Assembly (NCBI RefSeq): GCF_030546645.1
Contig: NZ_JAUOTO010000004.1
Span: 868,001 to 932,000, forward strand
Length of the DNA stretch: 64,000 bases
Source of the DNA: Flavitalea plasmicola
GTDB taxonomy: Bacteria > Bacteroidota > Bacteroidia > Chitinophagales > Chitinophagaceae
Direction of reading: 5' to 3'
Shown here piece by piece: positions 36,038 to 45,783 of this stretch. Each line of letters opens with the position of its first letter. Position 1 is the first letter of the stretch. The notes beneath the pieces are model-generated. The model was not told the DNA's origin and searched no databases. It was given only the letters and a program-made list of their open reading frames with translations. A program made the translations under genes and the position numbers.

Positions 36038-36211
36038 GCGGGCAAGGTAGAAAAAAATTATGAACGGCATTCGCCGTTCATAATTTTGCCAGCAGCAATC
36101 GTTTTGAATGGGGTTTCTCGCCGGACGCAAGGATCTCCCTTTATAAATTTACGGAAACTGTACTATTTTCCAATATGCTTTCTTAGGGCGGCCCGCTGTA
36201 TCTGGTCATGA

Positions 36212-36784
36212 CTATAGAAAACTGAAACTCATGGCATATCTGATGAACCGGCTTGCATTTTCATTGTTGATGTTATAAAGAAGAATGGTAGCCTTGCCTC
36301 TTTTGATGAGCCAGGTAGATCGGTTGGGGTCAAAAGGATTGCCATCCATATCCAGCTGATCCCGGTGGTTCAGTGTATTTAATTTGTAGAGCAGCAGCCG
36401 TTCCGTTTCGCGCTTGTCCATGATGCGGTAAGATGTATCATGGAAATTTTCACCGTAGGGGTCCAGGTGCACAAATACCACTTGTTTTTCAGGATAGAGG
36501 AAGCCGAAAGCGTCAAAACCGGAAGTATAGGTGCACAGGAGGCCGGCGGGTAATTTAATCCTGAATAAAAGAGGGCGGATGAATTCATTGTCGGACCTCG
36601 GGATCATATTGGTATTGAACAGATAGACTACAGAATCCTGGTAGTACATGGTGGAGTCGAAGTGAAAAGAGGGTGAAATGGGAGTTCGTGTTGTAAGGGC
36701 CAGATTGTTTTGGCCTTGACAAAGACCGAAGGATAGGATATGACATGAAAGGATGATAAAGGTAATTTTAATTTTCGTGGGCAT
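36212..36784 (-). CDS. Secreted protein of unknown function
   Basis: The 190-aa protein has a signal-like start (MPTKIKITFIILSCHILSFG..GQ) and a beta-rich body with no recognisable domain. An alternative start lies 27 nt upstream. Its start overlaps the 3' end of the upstream gene by 17 nt, so both are translated from one mRNA, and they may work together. Confidence 0.65.
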   Translation of the reverse strand: MPTKIKITFIILSCHILSFGLCQGQNNLALTTRTPISPSFHFDSTMYYQDSVVYLFNTNMIPRSDNEFIRPLLFRIKLPAGLLCTYTSGFDAFGFLYPEKQVVFVHLDPYGENFHDTSYRIMDKRETERLLLYKLNTLNHRDQLDMDGNPFDPNRSTWLIKRGKATILLYNINNENASRFIRYAMSFSFL

Positions 36785-37535
36785 GTAGTCGAACGAATGT
36801 TGTAAAATCACTGAAGTATTGTTTAAAGATGGTTCCTTTCTGATTATAAAAGACGATCACCCGCGTGTATATGAACTTCTCTTCTGAACTGCCTGATCCG
36901 AATGGAACGCTGGTACTATTCCCGGTGCTTAGATTGGGAAGTTTTTTTCTTTCAAAGGACAATATCACACTTGCCTGTCTCCGGCCCCGGAAATTGATGG
37001 CCAGCCTGTCGGTGTCGGAAGGATCTGGCTTAAAATATGGGATCACGTCTCCTGCAAGGCTGTCCCCATGCGTATGTACATCGTAAGCGGGTTCGTCGCC
37101 TTTTATGGAATCCAGGTCCACCCGTACCTTCCGGTTGGCAATGCTGTCGATGCGATCCTTTAAGCCCTGCACAATGATGGACACTTTCCCTTTTTTTCCT
37201 ACAAAGAACTGGTGTTCGTACCCTCCGCTGGCTATTGCAAGGTCAAAAGCGTGGTTCATGGCCCCGAGGACCTCTTCCGTCGGGTAATCAATGACCTGCA
37301 GGTCCCTGATCGCCTGCAAAAAATCCTTCGAATTCGTGTCGGGCACAAGTACGATCATTTTTTTGGAGCGATCTCCTCCAGGGAGAACTTTCGTTATTCC
37401 GCTTATACTTGTATAAGTTATCTGAATTTCTTGTTTCGCAGTTTCATTTTTTTGAGCATACAGGGCGTACGACAGTAAGGAAAACTGCACAGACAGGATG
37501 CCCAGGCAAGCAATAGGACGTAACATATAGGACAA
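36768..37535 (-). CDS. Secreted protein with JAMM-like metal motif
   Basis: The 255-aa protein has a signal peptide (about 1-27, ending ALYAQ). A possible JAB/MPN metalloprotease site is visible: Glu107 in GGYEHQFFVG, His154 and His156 in YDVHTHG, and Ser173/Asp176 in PDPSDTD. The His-to-Asp spacing is longer than in classical JAMM enzymes, so I call it a candidate only. The gene overlaps the next one. Without structural support a metal-binding beta protein is the alternative. Confidence 0.55.
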   Translation of the reverse strand: MSYMLRPIACLGILSVQFSLLSYALYAQKNETAKQEIQITYTSISGITKVLPGGDRSKKMIVLVPDTNSKDFLQAIRDLQVIDYPTEEVLGAMNHAFDLAIASGGYEHQFFVGKKGKVSIIVQGLKDRIDSIANRKVRVDLDSIKGDEPAYDVHTHGDSLAGDVIPYFKPDPSDTDRLAINFRGRRQASVILSFERKKLPNLSTGNSTSVPFGSGSSEEKFIYTRVIVFYNQKGTIFKQYFSDFTTFVRLHAHEN

Positions 37536-37603
37536 GGTTGTTGTAAGGTCCGTTGGGTCCGGGCAATTGCTTTCTGCGGCGGGTCAGCCGCGGGAGCGGA
37601 ATA

Positions 37604-40417
37604 TCAACGAGCCTTAAAACGGGATTCCGGGGGGCCGAGGTAACTGGATCTCATACCTCCTGCATCGACTACGATCTTTTGTAACACCACACCGGGATCC
37701 ACCAGCCAATATTTCAGTACATGCTTGCCGGGTCGGAGGAGCGCATGCTGTGATGATGAAATAAAGGTATTATTTGCTACGGAGATCTCCCAACTTTTGC
37801 CGGTGGAATTTTTCGCCAGGTCGATCACCTGTGCGGGCTGATCATCAAAAGAGAGGGCATATCGCAGTCCTTTCCCACTGAAATTCAAAGTAGGAGAAAA
37901 ATATGCATGAACGTTGTATTGACCTGAGTCAAGGAGATACACCGCATACTCCAATCTGGGGCTATTGCCCTCAGGGGTTTGGGCTGGAGCAGTGACGGGC
38001 ATGGCCTGCATGCCTGACAGCGTGCGACCCAGTCCCGGTATTCGCTGCCATTTAACTGCAGTTTGCACGGAGCGGGTGTAATGTTCCGCTTCCATGGAAA
38101 CATAGCCGTCGCCTTCCAGGAAACAGCCGTTGGCAGCCGCATTAAGGGGGTGTTTGTTGATGATGGCTGTCACTGTCACTTTTTCGCCGCCAGGGCCGGT
38201 GATGTGGATAGGGATGTGATGTGTACCGGGAGGGGCTTTTCCCCAGTCAACGGTGATCAGTAAGCGATTGTGCATAGGGGTAGCCTGTGCAATGTTTGTC
38301 TTTAGCCAGTCGGCGCCGGGAAGGATAGTATAGGTGGGTGGTGCTGAGTATACGTCAATATAGTGTCCGGGGGCTCCATATTGGTCGAAAGCGGGCAGTG
38401 CCGCAGGCATCGAGTCGCGGGGCCAGCTGCCGGAAGATCCCTCGATGGATACGCCCCATGGGCGAATGTCGGAAGGGGAAAGCCGGACAACATCGGGCAT
38501 CTTGTTGACGGGAGGTTGTTGCCAATAAGTATAGCCGATGTGGGTCTGGTCCATCATATGCCGCCATTTTCCGCCGGCCAGCGTGTCATTGTAATAGTTG
38601 GAAATTAGGGAATCCCTGGTATACAGGGCCAAAGCTCTTTCGGCCAGCGTATTGGTCTCTGCTCTACCCTGGGCTGCATAGAGGTGGTTGAGGGCGACGG
38701 TGAAATAAAGCTCGTTCAGGTTGGCGCAGGCTTTCACGGGGTGGAGCACGAGCTGGTAATAGGCGTCCCGGGCTGCGGCCGGGAGCAGGGAATAGATGGA
38801 ATCGGCTTTGCGGGCCAGGGAGTTGTAGTCTGTGACTACGCGTAATGCTTCATTGTAATTCAGTAAGCTATAAGTATCCGGCGCCAACAGCTCGGGTTTG
38901 CGCCGACCATTGTAGAAAGCATATTGTTTCAGGATGAATGCAATGTCTTCGGAGAATTTGCGTCCGAATTGAGCATTCGTCCAATGGCGAACATACGCAT
39001 CCAGGCTGTCAGCCGGCCATTTATCCGGGTTCCAGGCATAGTCGAGGAAGAAAGTGATGGGTAGCTCCAGGGGTTTGATATCTCCCACGTTGACGATCCA
39101 GATATGATCGACGCCATATTCCTTCGTCAGGTGCATCTGTTCCCAGACGCGTGGAAGCGGGTTTGTGTTGAGCCATTTGTAATTACGGGGATCGCCCACA
39201 TAGTCGAAATGATAGTACATGCCGTAACCGCCGCTGCGCGCTTTGTCCGGCAGGGCGGGCAACTTGCGGACATTGCCCCAATTATCATCGCACAGCAGCA
39301 GCGTCACATCGTCCGGTACGCGCATGCCTTTGTCATAGTAATCCTGCACCTCTTTGTATAGCGCCCAGGATTGCGGAACGGACTCAGGCGCCCGGCCTGT
39401 GACCTCGCGAATGATCCTGCGTTGCGTGTTGACGATCTTTTCCAGCAGGGCAATATTGCTGCCTTCCGTCATGGGCATATCACCATCGCCACGCATGCCA
39501 ATGGACACGATGCTTTCGTGATCGCCCATATGCTGAATGCCTTTCCGCCAGAATGAATCCAAGGTGGCGGCATTGGTCTCGTAATTCCAGTGACCGGAGC
39601 CATAACGCTTCCACTCCTGCTGGGCACGCATCATCGGTTCGTGATGAGATGTCCCCATGACGATGCCATATTTATCCGCCAGGACGGGATTTAGGGTGTC
39701 ATCATCATTAAATGCATTGCCCCACATGGCCGGCCAGAGGTAATTGGCTTTCATGCGTAGCAGCAGCTCAAACACTTTCTCATAAAAAAGGTGATTGAAG
39801 CCGCCGAACTTTTCTTTTGTCCAGCCGGACAGGCTGGGCGCTTCATCATTGATGAAAAAGCCGCGGTATTTTACCGCGGGATGCTGACAGGTCTGCGCGT
39901 CTTTCCGGAAATAGATCACTTTTTGGGGTGGGACGGGGACATCGGCCCACCAATACCAGGGCGATACGCCCATCTGTTTTGACAGCTCGAAGACCCCATA
40001 GGCTGTTCCCCGGCGGTCACTGCCCGCAATCACCAGGGCCTGGCCGACCCCTTTGACAGGGTGGGGAATGACGCGCAGGGCGAAGGCTTCCCATTTTCCC
40101 CGGAGACTGTCGCCGGCAATACGGGCCACGGAAGGGCTGCCGTCATGACTGCCTATGATGATAAGGTTTGCGGCGTCCGGAGGTATCCGGTGAAGGATCA
40201 CCGGCAGGCGACCTGTTACCCGTTGAATATCCTGCCGGAGAAAGATGGCTGCCTGGCGTACCAGCCAATGGTCGTTGCTGTCGACATAAATGGCAGTGGC
40301 GCCTGCGGGTGAGACGATCGGAAAGGCGGCGGCATCTGCGCGATGGAGGACCATGTCCTGTGCAGGGGCTTGCTGCGTGCAGCCGATGGTAAGCAGTATA
40401 AGGAGTAAATTCTTCAT
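37604..40417 (-). CDS. GH115 alpha-glucuronidase
   Basis: The 937-aa protein has a lipoprotein-type signal (LLLILLTIGCTQQ). Its core matches glycoside hydrolase family 115: GVSPWYWWADVPVPP, KYRGFFINDEAPSLSGW, MKANYLWPAMWGNAFNDDD and SIGMRGDGDMPM. GH115 enzymes remove (4-O-methyl-)glucuronic acid from internal xylose residues of glucuronoxylan. The C-terminal domain is a beta-sandwich. The gene follows the SDR after 10 nt in the LacI-led operon. The start chosen skips 12 upstream codons. Confidence 0.88.
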   Translation of the reverse strand: MKNLLLILLTIGCTQQAPAQDMVLHRADAAAFPIVSPAGATAIYVDSNDHWLVRQAAIFLRQDIQRVTGRLPVILHRIPPDAANLIIIGSHDGSPSVARIAGDSLRGKWEAFALRVIPHPVKGVGQALVIAGSDRRGTAYGVFELSKQMGVSPWYWWADVPVPPQKVIYFRKDAQTCQHPAVKYRGFFINDEAPSLSGWTKEKFGGFNHLFYEKVFELLLRMKANYLWPAMWGNAFNDDDTLNPVLADKYGIVMGTSHHEPMMRAQQEWKRYGSGHWNYETNAATLDSFWRKGIQHMGDHESIVSIGMRGDGDMPMTEGSNIALLEKIVNTQRRIIREVTGRAPESVPQSWALYKEVQDYYDKGMRVPDDVTLLLCDDNWGNVRKLPALPDKARSGGYGMYYHFDYVGDPRNYKWLNTNPLPRVWEQMHLTKEYGVDHIWIVNVGDIKPLELPITFFLDYAWNPDKWPADSLDAYVRHWTNAQFGRKFSEDIAFILKQYAFYNGRRKPELLAPDTYSLLNYNEALRVVTDYNSLARKADSIYSLLPAAARDAYYQLVLHPVKACANLNELYFTVALNHLYAAQGRAETNTLAERALALYTRDSLISNYYNDTLAGGKWRHMMDQTHIGYTYWQQPPVNKMPDVVRLSPSDIRPWGVSIEGSSGSWPRDSMPAALPAFDQYGAPGHYIDVYSAPPTYTILPGADWLKTNIAQATPMHNRLLITVDWGKAPPGTHHIPIHITGPGGEKVTVTAIINKHPLNAAANGCFLEGDGYVSMEAEHYTRSVQTAVKWQRIPGLGRTLSGMQAMPVTAPAQTPEGNSPRLEYAVYLLDSGQYNVHAYFSPTLNFSGKGLRYALSFDDQPAQVIDLAKNSTGKSWEISVANNTFISSSQHALLRPGKHVLKYWLVDPGVVLQKIVVDAGGMRSSYLGPPESRFKAR

Positions 40418-40427
40418 ATGATGATCG

Positions 40428-41180
40428 TTAAAAGCCGATGGAGTTACCTCCATCGACGGGGAGCACGACGCCTGTCACGTATTTCGCTCCTTCAGAGACA
40501 AGGTAAAGGGCGGCTTCGCCTATGTCGGCAGGGGCACCCAACCGGCCCATGGGCGTCCGGGACATGACCTTTTGTTTTCGTTCGGCATCTCCGTTCAGCG
40601 CTTTCTCCGACATATCTGTTGCGATGAATCCGGGCGCAATACAGTTGACGCGGATACCTTTGGGGGCAAGCTCTACGGCCATGGCCTTCGTCATCCCTTC
40701 GATGGCGGATTTGGAAGCGCTATAGGCGATAACTTTCGGTATGCCATATTGTGCGGCCATGGAGCTTATGTTGATGATGACGCCATTGCCGGCTGCCACC
40801 ATGGATCTCACCACTTCCCGGGAGAGGGCGAATACCACCGACACATTGGTATGGAGTATACGTTGGAATTCCAGGTCGCTGACGTCTGTGAGCTCTTTTT
40901 TCTGATTGATGCCCGCATTATTCACCAGGATGTCGATCCGGCCGAATCGGGTGATTATCTGCTGTATGAGGCCGGGAAGGGCTGCGAGATCGTCCAGGTC
41001 CTGGCAGACGGGGTGGCACAGCGGACCCAGGTCCGCGCCGGCAGCGTTCAATTTTTCCTGATTGCGGCCAATGATCACCGTTGTAATATCGTGCGATACG
41101 AAATTTTCAGCGATGGCCAGGCCGATGCCACCACCTCCTCCGGTGACGATCGCTACTTTGTTTGGACTGGCAGTTTGCAT
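40428..41180 (-). CDS. SDR-family oxidoreductase (possible fructuronate/mannonate oxidoreductase)
   Basis: This 250-aa short-chain dehydrogenase has the TGxxxGIG cofactor loop (IVTGGGGGIG), NNAG, and the catalytic Tyr/Lys in AYSASKSAIEG. The sequence alone resembles FabG-like or glucose-dehydrogenase-like SDRs. Its position between LacI and GH115, with uxuA nearby, makes a D-fructuronate to D-mannonate reductase role plausible by context; this is inference. It starts 23 nt after the LacI stop. Confidence 0.75.
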   Translation of the reverse strand: MQTASPNKVAIVTGGGGGIGLAIAENFVSHDITTVIIGRNQEKLNAAGADLGPLCHPVCQDLDDLAALPGLIQQIITRFGRIDILVNNAGINQKKELTDVSDLEFQRILHTNVSVVFALSREVVRSMVAAGNGVIINISSMAAQYGIPKVIAYSASKSAIEGMTKAMAVELAPKGIRVNCIAPGFIATDMSEKALNGDAERKQKVMSRTPMGRLGAPADIGEAALYLVSEGAKYVTGVVLPVDGGNSIGF

Positions 41181-41203
41181 GGTTTATCTTTTAGGGTATG
41201 TTC

Positions 41204-42232
41204 TCAACGGTTGCGCCCGGAAGATTCCCGGACGATGAGCTCAGATCGTAAAATAATAGTATTGGTCACGTTGATACTGGAGGCGCCATTGAGATGATTG
41301 ATCAGGTTGCGTGCCGCCACCTGTCCCATTTCATAGCCTGGGTAATTGATGGTAGTGAGATTCGGTTCCACGACGGTGGATACAGGGTCATTGTTAAAGC
41401 CTACGAAGGCAATGTCCTCCGGAATGCGTATGCCGCCCTGTTTAAGGGCTACCATGCATCCTACGGCGCAGTTGTCATTGGCGACAAATACCGCGTCGGG
41501 GAGGGGATCCATCTGGCGGATGACGGCTGCTGCCTCCACACCCGCTTCCTGGCTCAGGTTGCTCAGCAAAACATAATCTTCCCTGAACCTGATCTTCTGA
41601 TCCTTCAGTGCTTCTTTATATCCTTCCAGCCTGTGGATATATACATTCCTCTTCGGTGTGGCGGTGATGTATACGATGCGCCGGCGTCCCTGGCTGATGA
41701 GATGCGTGGTGGCTTCGTAAGCCGCCCTCTTATTATTAATAAGTATGCTGAGGCAATTTTCGTGTTCCTCGACACGATCGAAAAACACCAGGGGAATATT
41801 CTTCTTTATGAAGGCGTCGAAATGGTTAATGGAGTCGGTGTCATAGGCAAGGGAAACCAGCAATCCGTCTACCCGGGAATTAAACATGGTCTTGGCGCTG
41901 GCCATCTCTTTCCGGGCCGACTCGGAGGATTGGCTGATGATCAGGTTGTATCCATCGCTATTGGCTACGCTTTCAATGCCGGCGATGACGGCGGCCATAA
42001 AATAACTATTGAGGCGGGGAACGATGACCCCGATGGTATTGGTGCGCTGTGTACGGAGGTTCCTTGCGAAATTATTAGAGCGATAGCCCATTTTCTCTGC
42101 CAGGTCCGCAATCTTTTTCCGGGTCTTCTTGCTGACGACCGGATCGTCTTTCAGGGCGCGGCTAACGGTGGCAATAGAAATATTCAGCTTTCGGGCCAGG
42201 TCGTATATGGTAATCTCTTTGGGTGTAGACAT
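41204..42232 (-). CDS. LacI-family transcriptional regulator
   Basis: The 342-aa protein has the N-terminal LacI HTH and hinge (TIYDLARKLNISIATVSRAL, then KMGYRSNNFARNLRTQRTN) and a periplasmic-binding-like effector domain. It precedes the SDR and GH115 genes. A palindrome matching LacI operators sits between it and the divergent esterase gene, with a weaker copy over its own start codon, suggesting autoregulation. The inducer is probably a uronic acid or xylan-derived sugar. Confidence 0.9.
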   Translation of the reverse strand: MSTPKEITIYDLARKLNISIATVSRALKDDPVVSKKTRKKIADLAEKMGYRSNNFARNLRTQRTNTIGVIVPRLNSYFMAAVIAGIESVANSDGYNLIISQSSESARKEMASAKTMFNSRVDGLLVSLAYDTDSINHFDAFIKKNIPLVFFDRVEEHENCLSILINNKRAAYEATTHLISQGRRRIVYITATPKRNVYIHRLEGYKEALKDQKIRFREDYVLLSNLSQEAGVEAAAVIRQMDPLPDAVFVANDNCAVGCMVALKQGGIRIPEDIAFVGFNNDPVSTVVEPNLTTINYPGYEMGQVAARNLINHLNGASSINVTNTIILRSELIVRESSGRNR

Positions 42233-42246
42233 ACAATCGCTTACAT
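42231..42246. promoter_or_regulatory. Secondary LacI operator over the lacI start
   Basis: The 16-bp site ATACAATCGCTTACAT matches the main operator core at 13 of 16 positions and overlaps the lacI start codon. It would give autoregulation. Confidence 0.5.
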
Positions 42247-42254
42247 GCTGAAAG

Positions 42255-42262
42255 TAAAGGTA
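42255..42262 (-). promoter_or_regulatory. -7 box TACCTTTA of lacI
   Basis: One mismatch from TAnnTTTG, 22 nt before the lacI ATG. The secondary operator lies just downstream of the predicted start site. Confidence 0.4.
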
Positions 42263-42284
42263 AATTAAGCAAAATTATACATGA

Positions 42285-42306
42285 AAAATGTAATCGGTTA
42301 CATTTT
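42285..42306. promoter_or_regulatory. Main LacI-type operator palindrome
   Basis: Nine-base perfect arms AAAATGTAA and TTACATTTT flank a TCGG core with the CG centre typical of LacI-family operators. It lies 15 bp before the candidate -7 box of the esterase gene, over its -33 region, so repression of that arm is expected. Confidence 0.75.
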
Positions 42307-42320
42307 CTCGAAATAATTCC

Positions 42321-42328
42321 TACATTTA
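42321..42328 (+). promoter_or_regulatory. -7 box TACATTTA of the esterase-fusion gene
   Basis: One mismatch from TAnnTTTG; predicts a leader of about 130 nt. It lies directly downstream of the main operator. Confidence 0.4.
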
Positions 42329-42461
42329 TCTCGCGGGCCATTGCCCGGGAGACCGGGTAGGGTTGACTATTAACCAAAACCGACCCAAGGCATGACCATA
42401 ATGAAGAAGATGATCTTTCCTATTCAAAAGGTGAAACTATATAATAGCAAGAAGTCGAGTG

Positions 42462-45400
42462 ATGAAAGCAATAAATTATGCCCGGATCTTTTATACGGCA
42501 GGTATGTCGTTTTTCGCGTCGCTGTGCATTCTTACGTCTTTTGCCCAAGTGCGTCTCCCCCGTCTTATCAGCGATGGCATGGTCCTGCAGCGGGACAGCA
42601 AGGTGCTTATCTGGGGATGGGCGGCTCCCGGCGAAAAAGTGACTGTGCATTTCGATGGCCATTCGTCTTCGGCCGTCGCGGGCGGCGATGGAAAATGGAC
42701 TGTGGAGCTGGCGCCCATGTCTGCCGGCGGTCCCTATGACATGCGCATCGACGCATCTGATGAGGTACTGGTCAAGGACATACTTATAGGAGACGTGTGG
42801 TTGTGTTCCGGTCAATCGAATATGGAGTTGCCCATGGAAAGGGTAAAAGAAAAATATGCCGATGAAATAGCGCGGTCCGCCAATCCAATGATCAGGCAAT
42901 TCGCGCCCCGCATGCAGTACGACTTCAGCAGGCCGCGGGAAGACTTTCAGGCAGGTGGCTGGCAGTCTGCAACGCCGGCGACAGTGCTTGCCTTTTCCGC
43001 CGTGGGTTATTTTTTCGCCAAAGAACTTTATGAAAGATACCATATACCCATTGGCCTGATAAAGGCCCCGGTGGGAGGATCGCCTGCCGAGGCCTGGCTG
43101 AGTGAAGAGGCCCTGCAGCAATTCCCCGATCACTTAGCCGTTGCGGCCAAGTATAAAGACCCTTCTTATGCCGAAAGCATCCACCGGAAGGAGGACTCCG
43201 TCAATAAAGCCTGGTACCAGCGCATAGCGCAGCAGGATGCCGGACTGCATGATGTAAAGTCCTGGTCCGACCCTGCCTATGATGCGACTGAATGGCGGGA
43301 GATGGACATACCCGGCTTCTGGTCCGACCAGGGCCTACCCCAGGTCAACGGCGTGGTGTGGTTCCGGAAAGATATCGAGGTGCCTGAGCAGCTGACGGGG
43401 CGATCTGTGAAGCTGATGCTGGGGCGTATTGTCGACCTGGACTCGGTGTATGTGAATGGCGTATTCGTAGGGACCACCGGGTATCAGTATCCGCCCAGAA
43501 GATATGAGATACCCGCCGGAATACTGAAGCCCGGCAGGAATACCCTTGTCATAAGAGTGATCAACAGCGCCGGCCAGGGCGGCTTTATCACCGATAAGCC
43601 CTATTGGATGGGACTGGAAGGCAACCGCATCGACCTGCGGGGAAAATGGCGTTACAAGCTGGGCGCCACGGCCACACCGCTGCCATCCACCACTTTCTTT
43701 CAATATAAGCCCCTGGGATTATTCAATGGTATGATCGCTCCGCTGCTGCATACTGCCGTCAAGGGGGTCATATGGTACCAGGGTGAGTCGAATGCCGGCA
43801 GGGCCTGGGAGTACCGGAGTTTATTCAGCGCTATGATCGCCGATTGGCGTTGGCACTGGAGAGCAGACGACCTGCCATTCCTCTATGTACAGCTGGCCAA
43901 TTTTATGGAGGCAAAAGCACAGCCTTCCGAAAGTGACTGGGCGGCCTTGCGCGAAGCACAGCTGCAGACGCTGGTCGTCCCACGAACAGGCATGGCCGTG
44001 GCGACGGATGTCGGAGAGTGGAACGATCTTCATCCGCTGGATAAATATGATGTCGGCAAACGGCTTGCTTTGGCGGCCCGCGCGATAGCTTATGGGGAGA
44101 AGGGGCTGGTGTACAGTGGTCCGCTGTATAGTTCGATGCGCAGGGAGGGTAACGCCATACGGATAAGGTTTACATCCATCGGCAGCGGGCTGACGGCCAA
44201 AGGGGGCGGCGCGCTGAAAGGCTTTGCCATAGCCGGCCCTGACAAACATTTTGTATGGGCCCATGCCATGATCGAGGGCGCCGACGTGGTGGTGCAGAGC
44301 GGGCAGGTGAGCGATCCGGTGGCAGTGCGCTATGCCTGGGCCGACAATCCGGAAGGCGCGAACCTATATAACAAGGAAGGCCTTCCAGCTTCTCCTTTCC
44401 GCACGGATACGATTGGACCCGTTGTTCCCCCCGTGCGCCTGACGGCTGAGCAGGACCATCGTCGTATGATGCAGTTGCTCCATATCGATTCTCTCCGTCC
44501 GGGACCTTCCGGCAATCCGCAGGCAACCAATGCCGCCAACGTCGATGAGTCAAAGGCCAGTCCCTATGTCAGCCTGCCGGACCCGCTGGTACTGAACAAT
44601 GGGAAGAAGGTAACAACTTCAGCCAGGTGGTGGGGGCAGCGACGTCCTGAGATCGTGGAAGATTTCGACAGGGAGGTTTATGGACGTATGCCGGCGGGTA
44701 TTCCTGCGGTGCGATGGGAGATCGTGAGCGCCGCACAGGAGAAGGTGGGAGATTTTTCCGTCATAACAAAGAAATTATCGGGCCATGTGGACAACAGCAG
44801 CTATCCGGCCGTCACCGTGAACATCGAACTTACCCTGACAACGCCGGCCAATGCCCCGGGGCCGGTGCCAGTGATCATGGAATTCGGCTTTCGATGGCCG
44901 GCTGGCATGCGGCCGCCCGATCCACCTTCGGGTCCTCAGGCTCCGGCCTGGCAGGAACAGGTGCTGGCAAAAGGCTGGGGCTATGCAATTATCTATCCCA
45001 CCAGCATACAAGCCGACAACGGAGCTGGACTGACGGAAGGTATTATCGGACTGGTAAATAAGGGGCAGCCCCGCAAGCCTGATGATTGGGGCGCCTTGAA
45101 AGCCTGGGCCTGGGGCGCCAGCCGTGCGCTGGATTATTTCGGGACAGACCCTGCCGTGGACGCAAAACAGGTAGCCATTGAAGGGCTTTCCCGTTATGGA
45201 AAAGCTGCTATTGTCGCCATGGCCTATGAGCCACGCCTGGCGATTGCCTTTGTAGGTTCTTCCGGCGAAGGCGGCGTCAAGATCCATCGACGACATTTTG
45301 GCGAGCAGGTGGAGAACGTTGCCTCATCCGCCGAATACCATTGGATGGCTGGTAATTTCCTGAAATATGCGGGACCGCTTACTCCCAACGACCTGCCCGT

Positions 45401-45743
45401 GGATGCCCACGAGCTTGTGGCGCTCTGCGCTCCCCGGCCAGTGTTTATCAGCTCGGGTTCCCCCCAGGTGGAAGGCAACTGGGTAGACGCGAGAGGCATG
45501 TTCCTTGGAGGCGTATATGCCGGACCTGTTTACAGGCTGCTGGGAAAAAAGGACCTTGGCACGACGGAGTTCCCTCCCATGGAGACGGCACTCACCGGCG
45601 GAGAGATAGCCTTCCGCCAGCATAGCGGAGGACATACCACTGGTCCGAACTGGCCGGCATTCCTGCAATTTGCCGGTCGCTATTTTAAGACCCCGAAGGA
45701 TCACAGCGGAGCGAAAGGCGCTAACGCAGTATTGGCAAAGTGA
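42462..45743 (+). CDS. Sialate O-acetylesterase / CE15 glucuronoyl esterase fusion
   Basis: This 1093-aa secreted protein joins two esterase modules. Residues about 30-640 are a SASA/SGNH acetylesterase with Ser119 in [12 protein letters not shown] and the late Asp/His in [11 protein letters not shown]. Residues about 690-1090 are a CE15 glucuronoyl esterase with nucleophile Ser910 in [10 protein letters not shown] and the His region [14 protein letters not shown]15 splits the ester between lignin and glucuronoxylan. The fusion would deacetylate and de-esterify the same polymer. An in-frame GTG one codon upstream is possible. Confidence 0.87.
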   Translation: MKAINYARIFYTAGMSFFASLCILTSFAQVRLPRLISDGMVLQRDSKVLIWGWAAPGEKVTVHFDGHSSSAVAGGDGKWTVELAPMSAGGPYDMRIDASDEVLVKDILIGDVWLCSGQSNMELPMERVKEKYADEIARSANPMIRQFAPRMQYDFSRPREDFQAGGWQSATPATVLAFSAVGYFFAKELYERYHIPIGLIKAPVGGSPAEAWLSEEALQQFPDHLAVAAKYKDPSYAESIHRKEDSVNKAWYQRIAQQDAGLHDVKSWSDPAYDATEWREMDIPGFWSDQGLPQVNGVVWFRKDIEVPEQLTGRSVKLMLGRIVDLDSVYVNGVFVGTTGYQYPPRRYEIPAGILKPGRNTLVIRVINSAGQGGFITDKPYWMGLEGNRIDLRGKWRYKLGATATPLPSTTFFQYKPLGLFNGMIAPLLHTAVKGVIWYQGESNAGRAWEYRSLFSAMIADWRWHWRADDLPFLYVQLANFMEAKAQPSESDWAALREAQLQTLVVPRTGMAVATDVGEWNDLHPLDKYDVGKRLALAARAIAYGEKGLVYSGPLYSSMRREGNAIRIRFTSIGSGLTAKGGGALKGFAIAGPDKHFVWAHAMIEGADVVVQSGQVSDPVAVRYAWADNPEGANLYNKEGLPASPFRTDTIGPVVPPVRLTAEQDHRRMMQLLHIDSLRPGPSGNPQATNAANVDESKASPYVSLPDPLVLNNGKKVTTSARWWGQRRPEIVEDFDREVYGRMPAGIPAVRWEIVSAAQEKVGDFSVITKKLSGHVDNSSYPAVTVNIELTLTTPANAPGPVPVIMEFGFRWPAGMRPPDPPSGPQAPAWQEQVLAKGWGYAIIYPTSIQADNGAGLTEGIIGLVNKGQPRKPDDWGALKAWAWGASRALDYFGTDPAVDAKQVAIEGLSRYGKAAIVAMAYEPRLAIAFVGSSGEGGVKIHRRHFGEQVENVASSAEYHWMAGNFLKYAGPLTPNDLPVDAHELVALCAPRPVFISSGSPQVEGNWVDARGMFLGGVYAGPVYRLLGKKDLGTTEFPPMETALTGGEIAFRQHSGGHTTGPNWPAFLQFAGRYFKTPKDHSGAKGANAVLAK

Positions 45744-45783
45744 GCCGCAGGCCCTATTTTTACGTCTTAAACATTCAACAGCA

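Noticed and set aside
34865-36211. A 448-codon plus-strand frame opposite the M1 peptidase.
   Set aside because: The minus frame carries HEIAH and a signal peptide; the plus frame is an antisense shadow.
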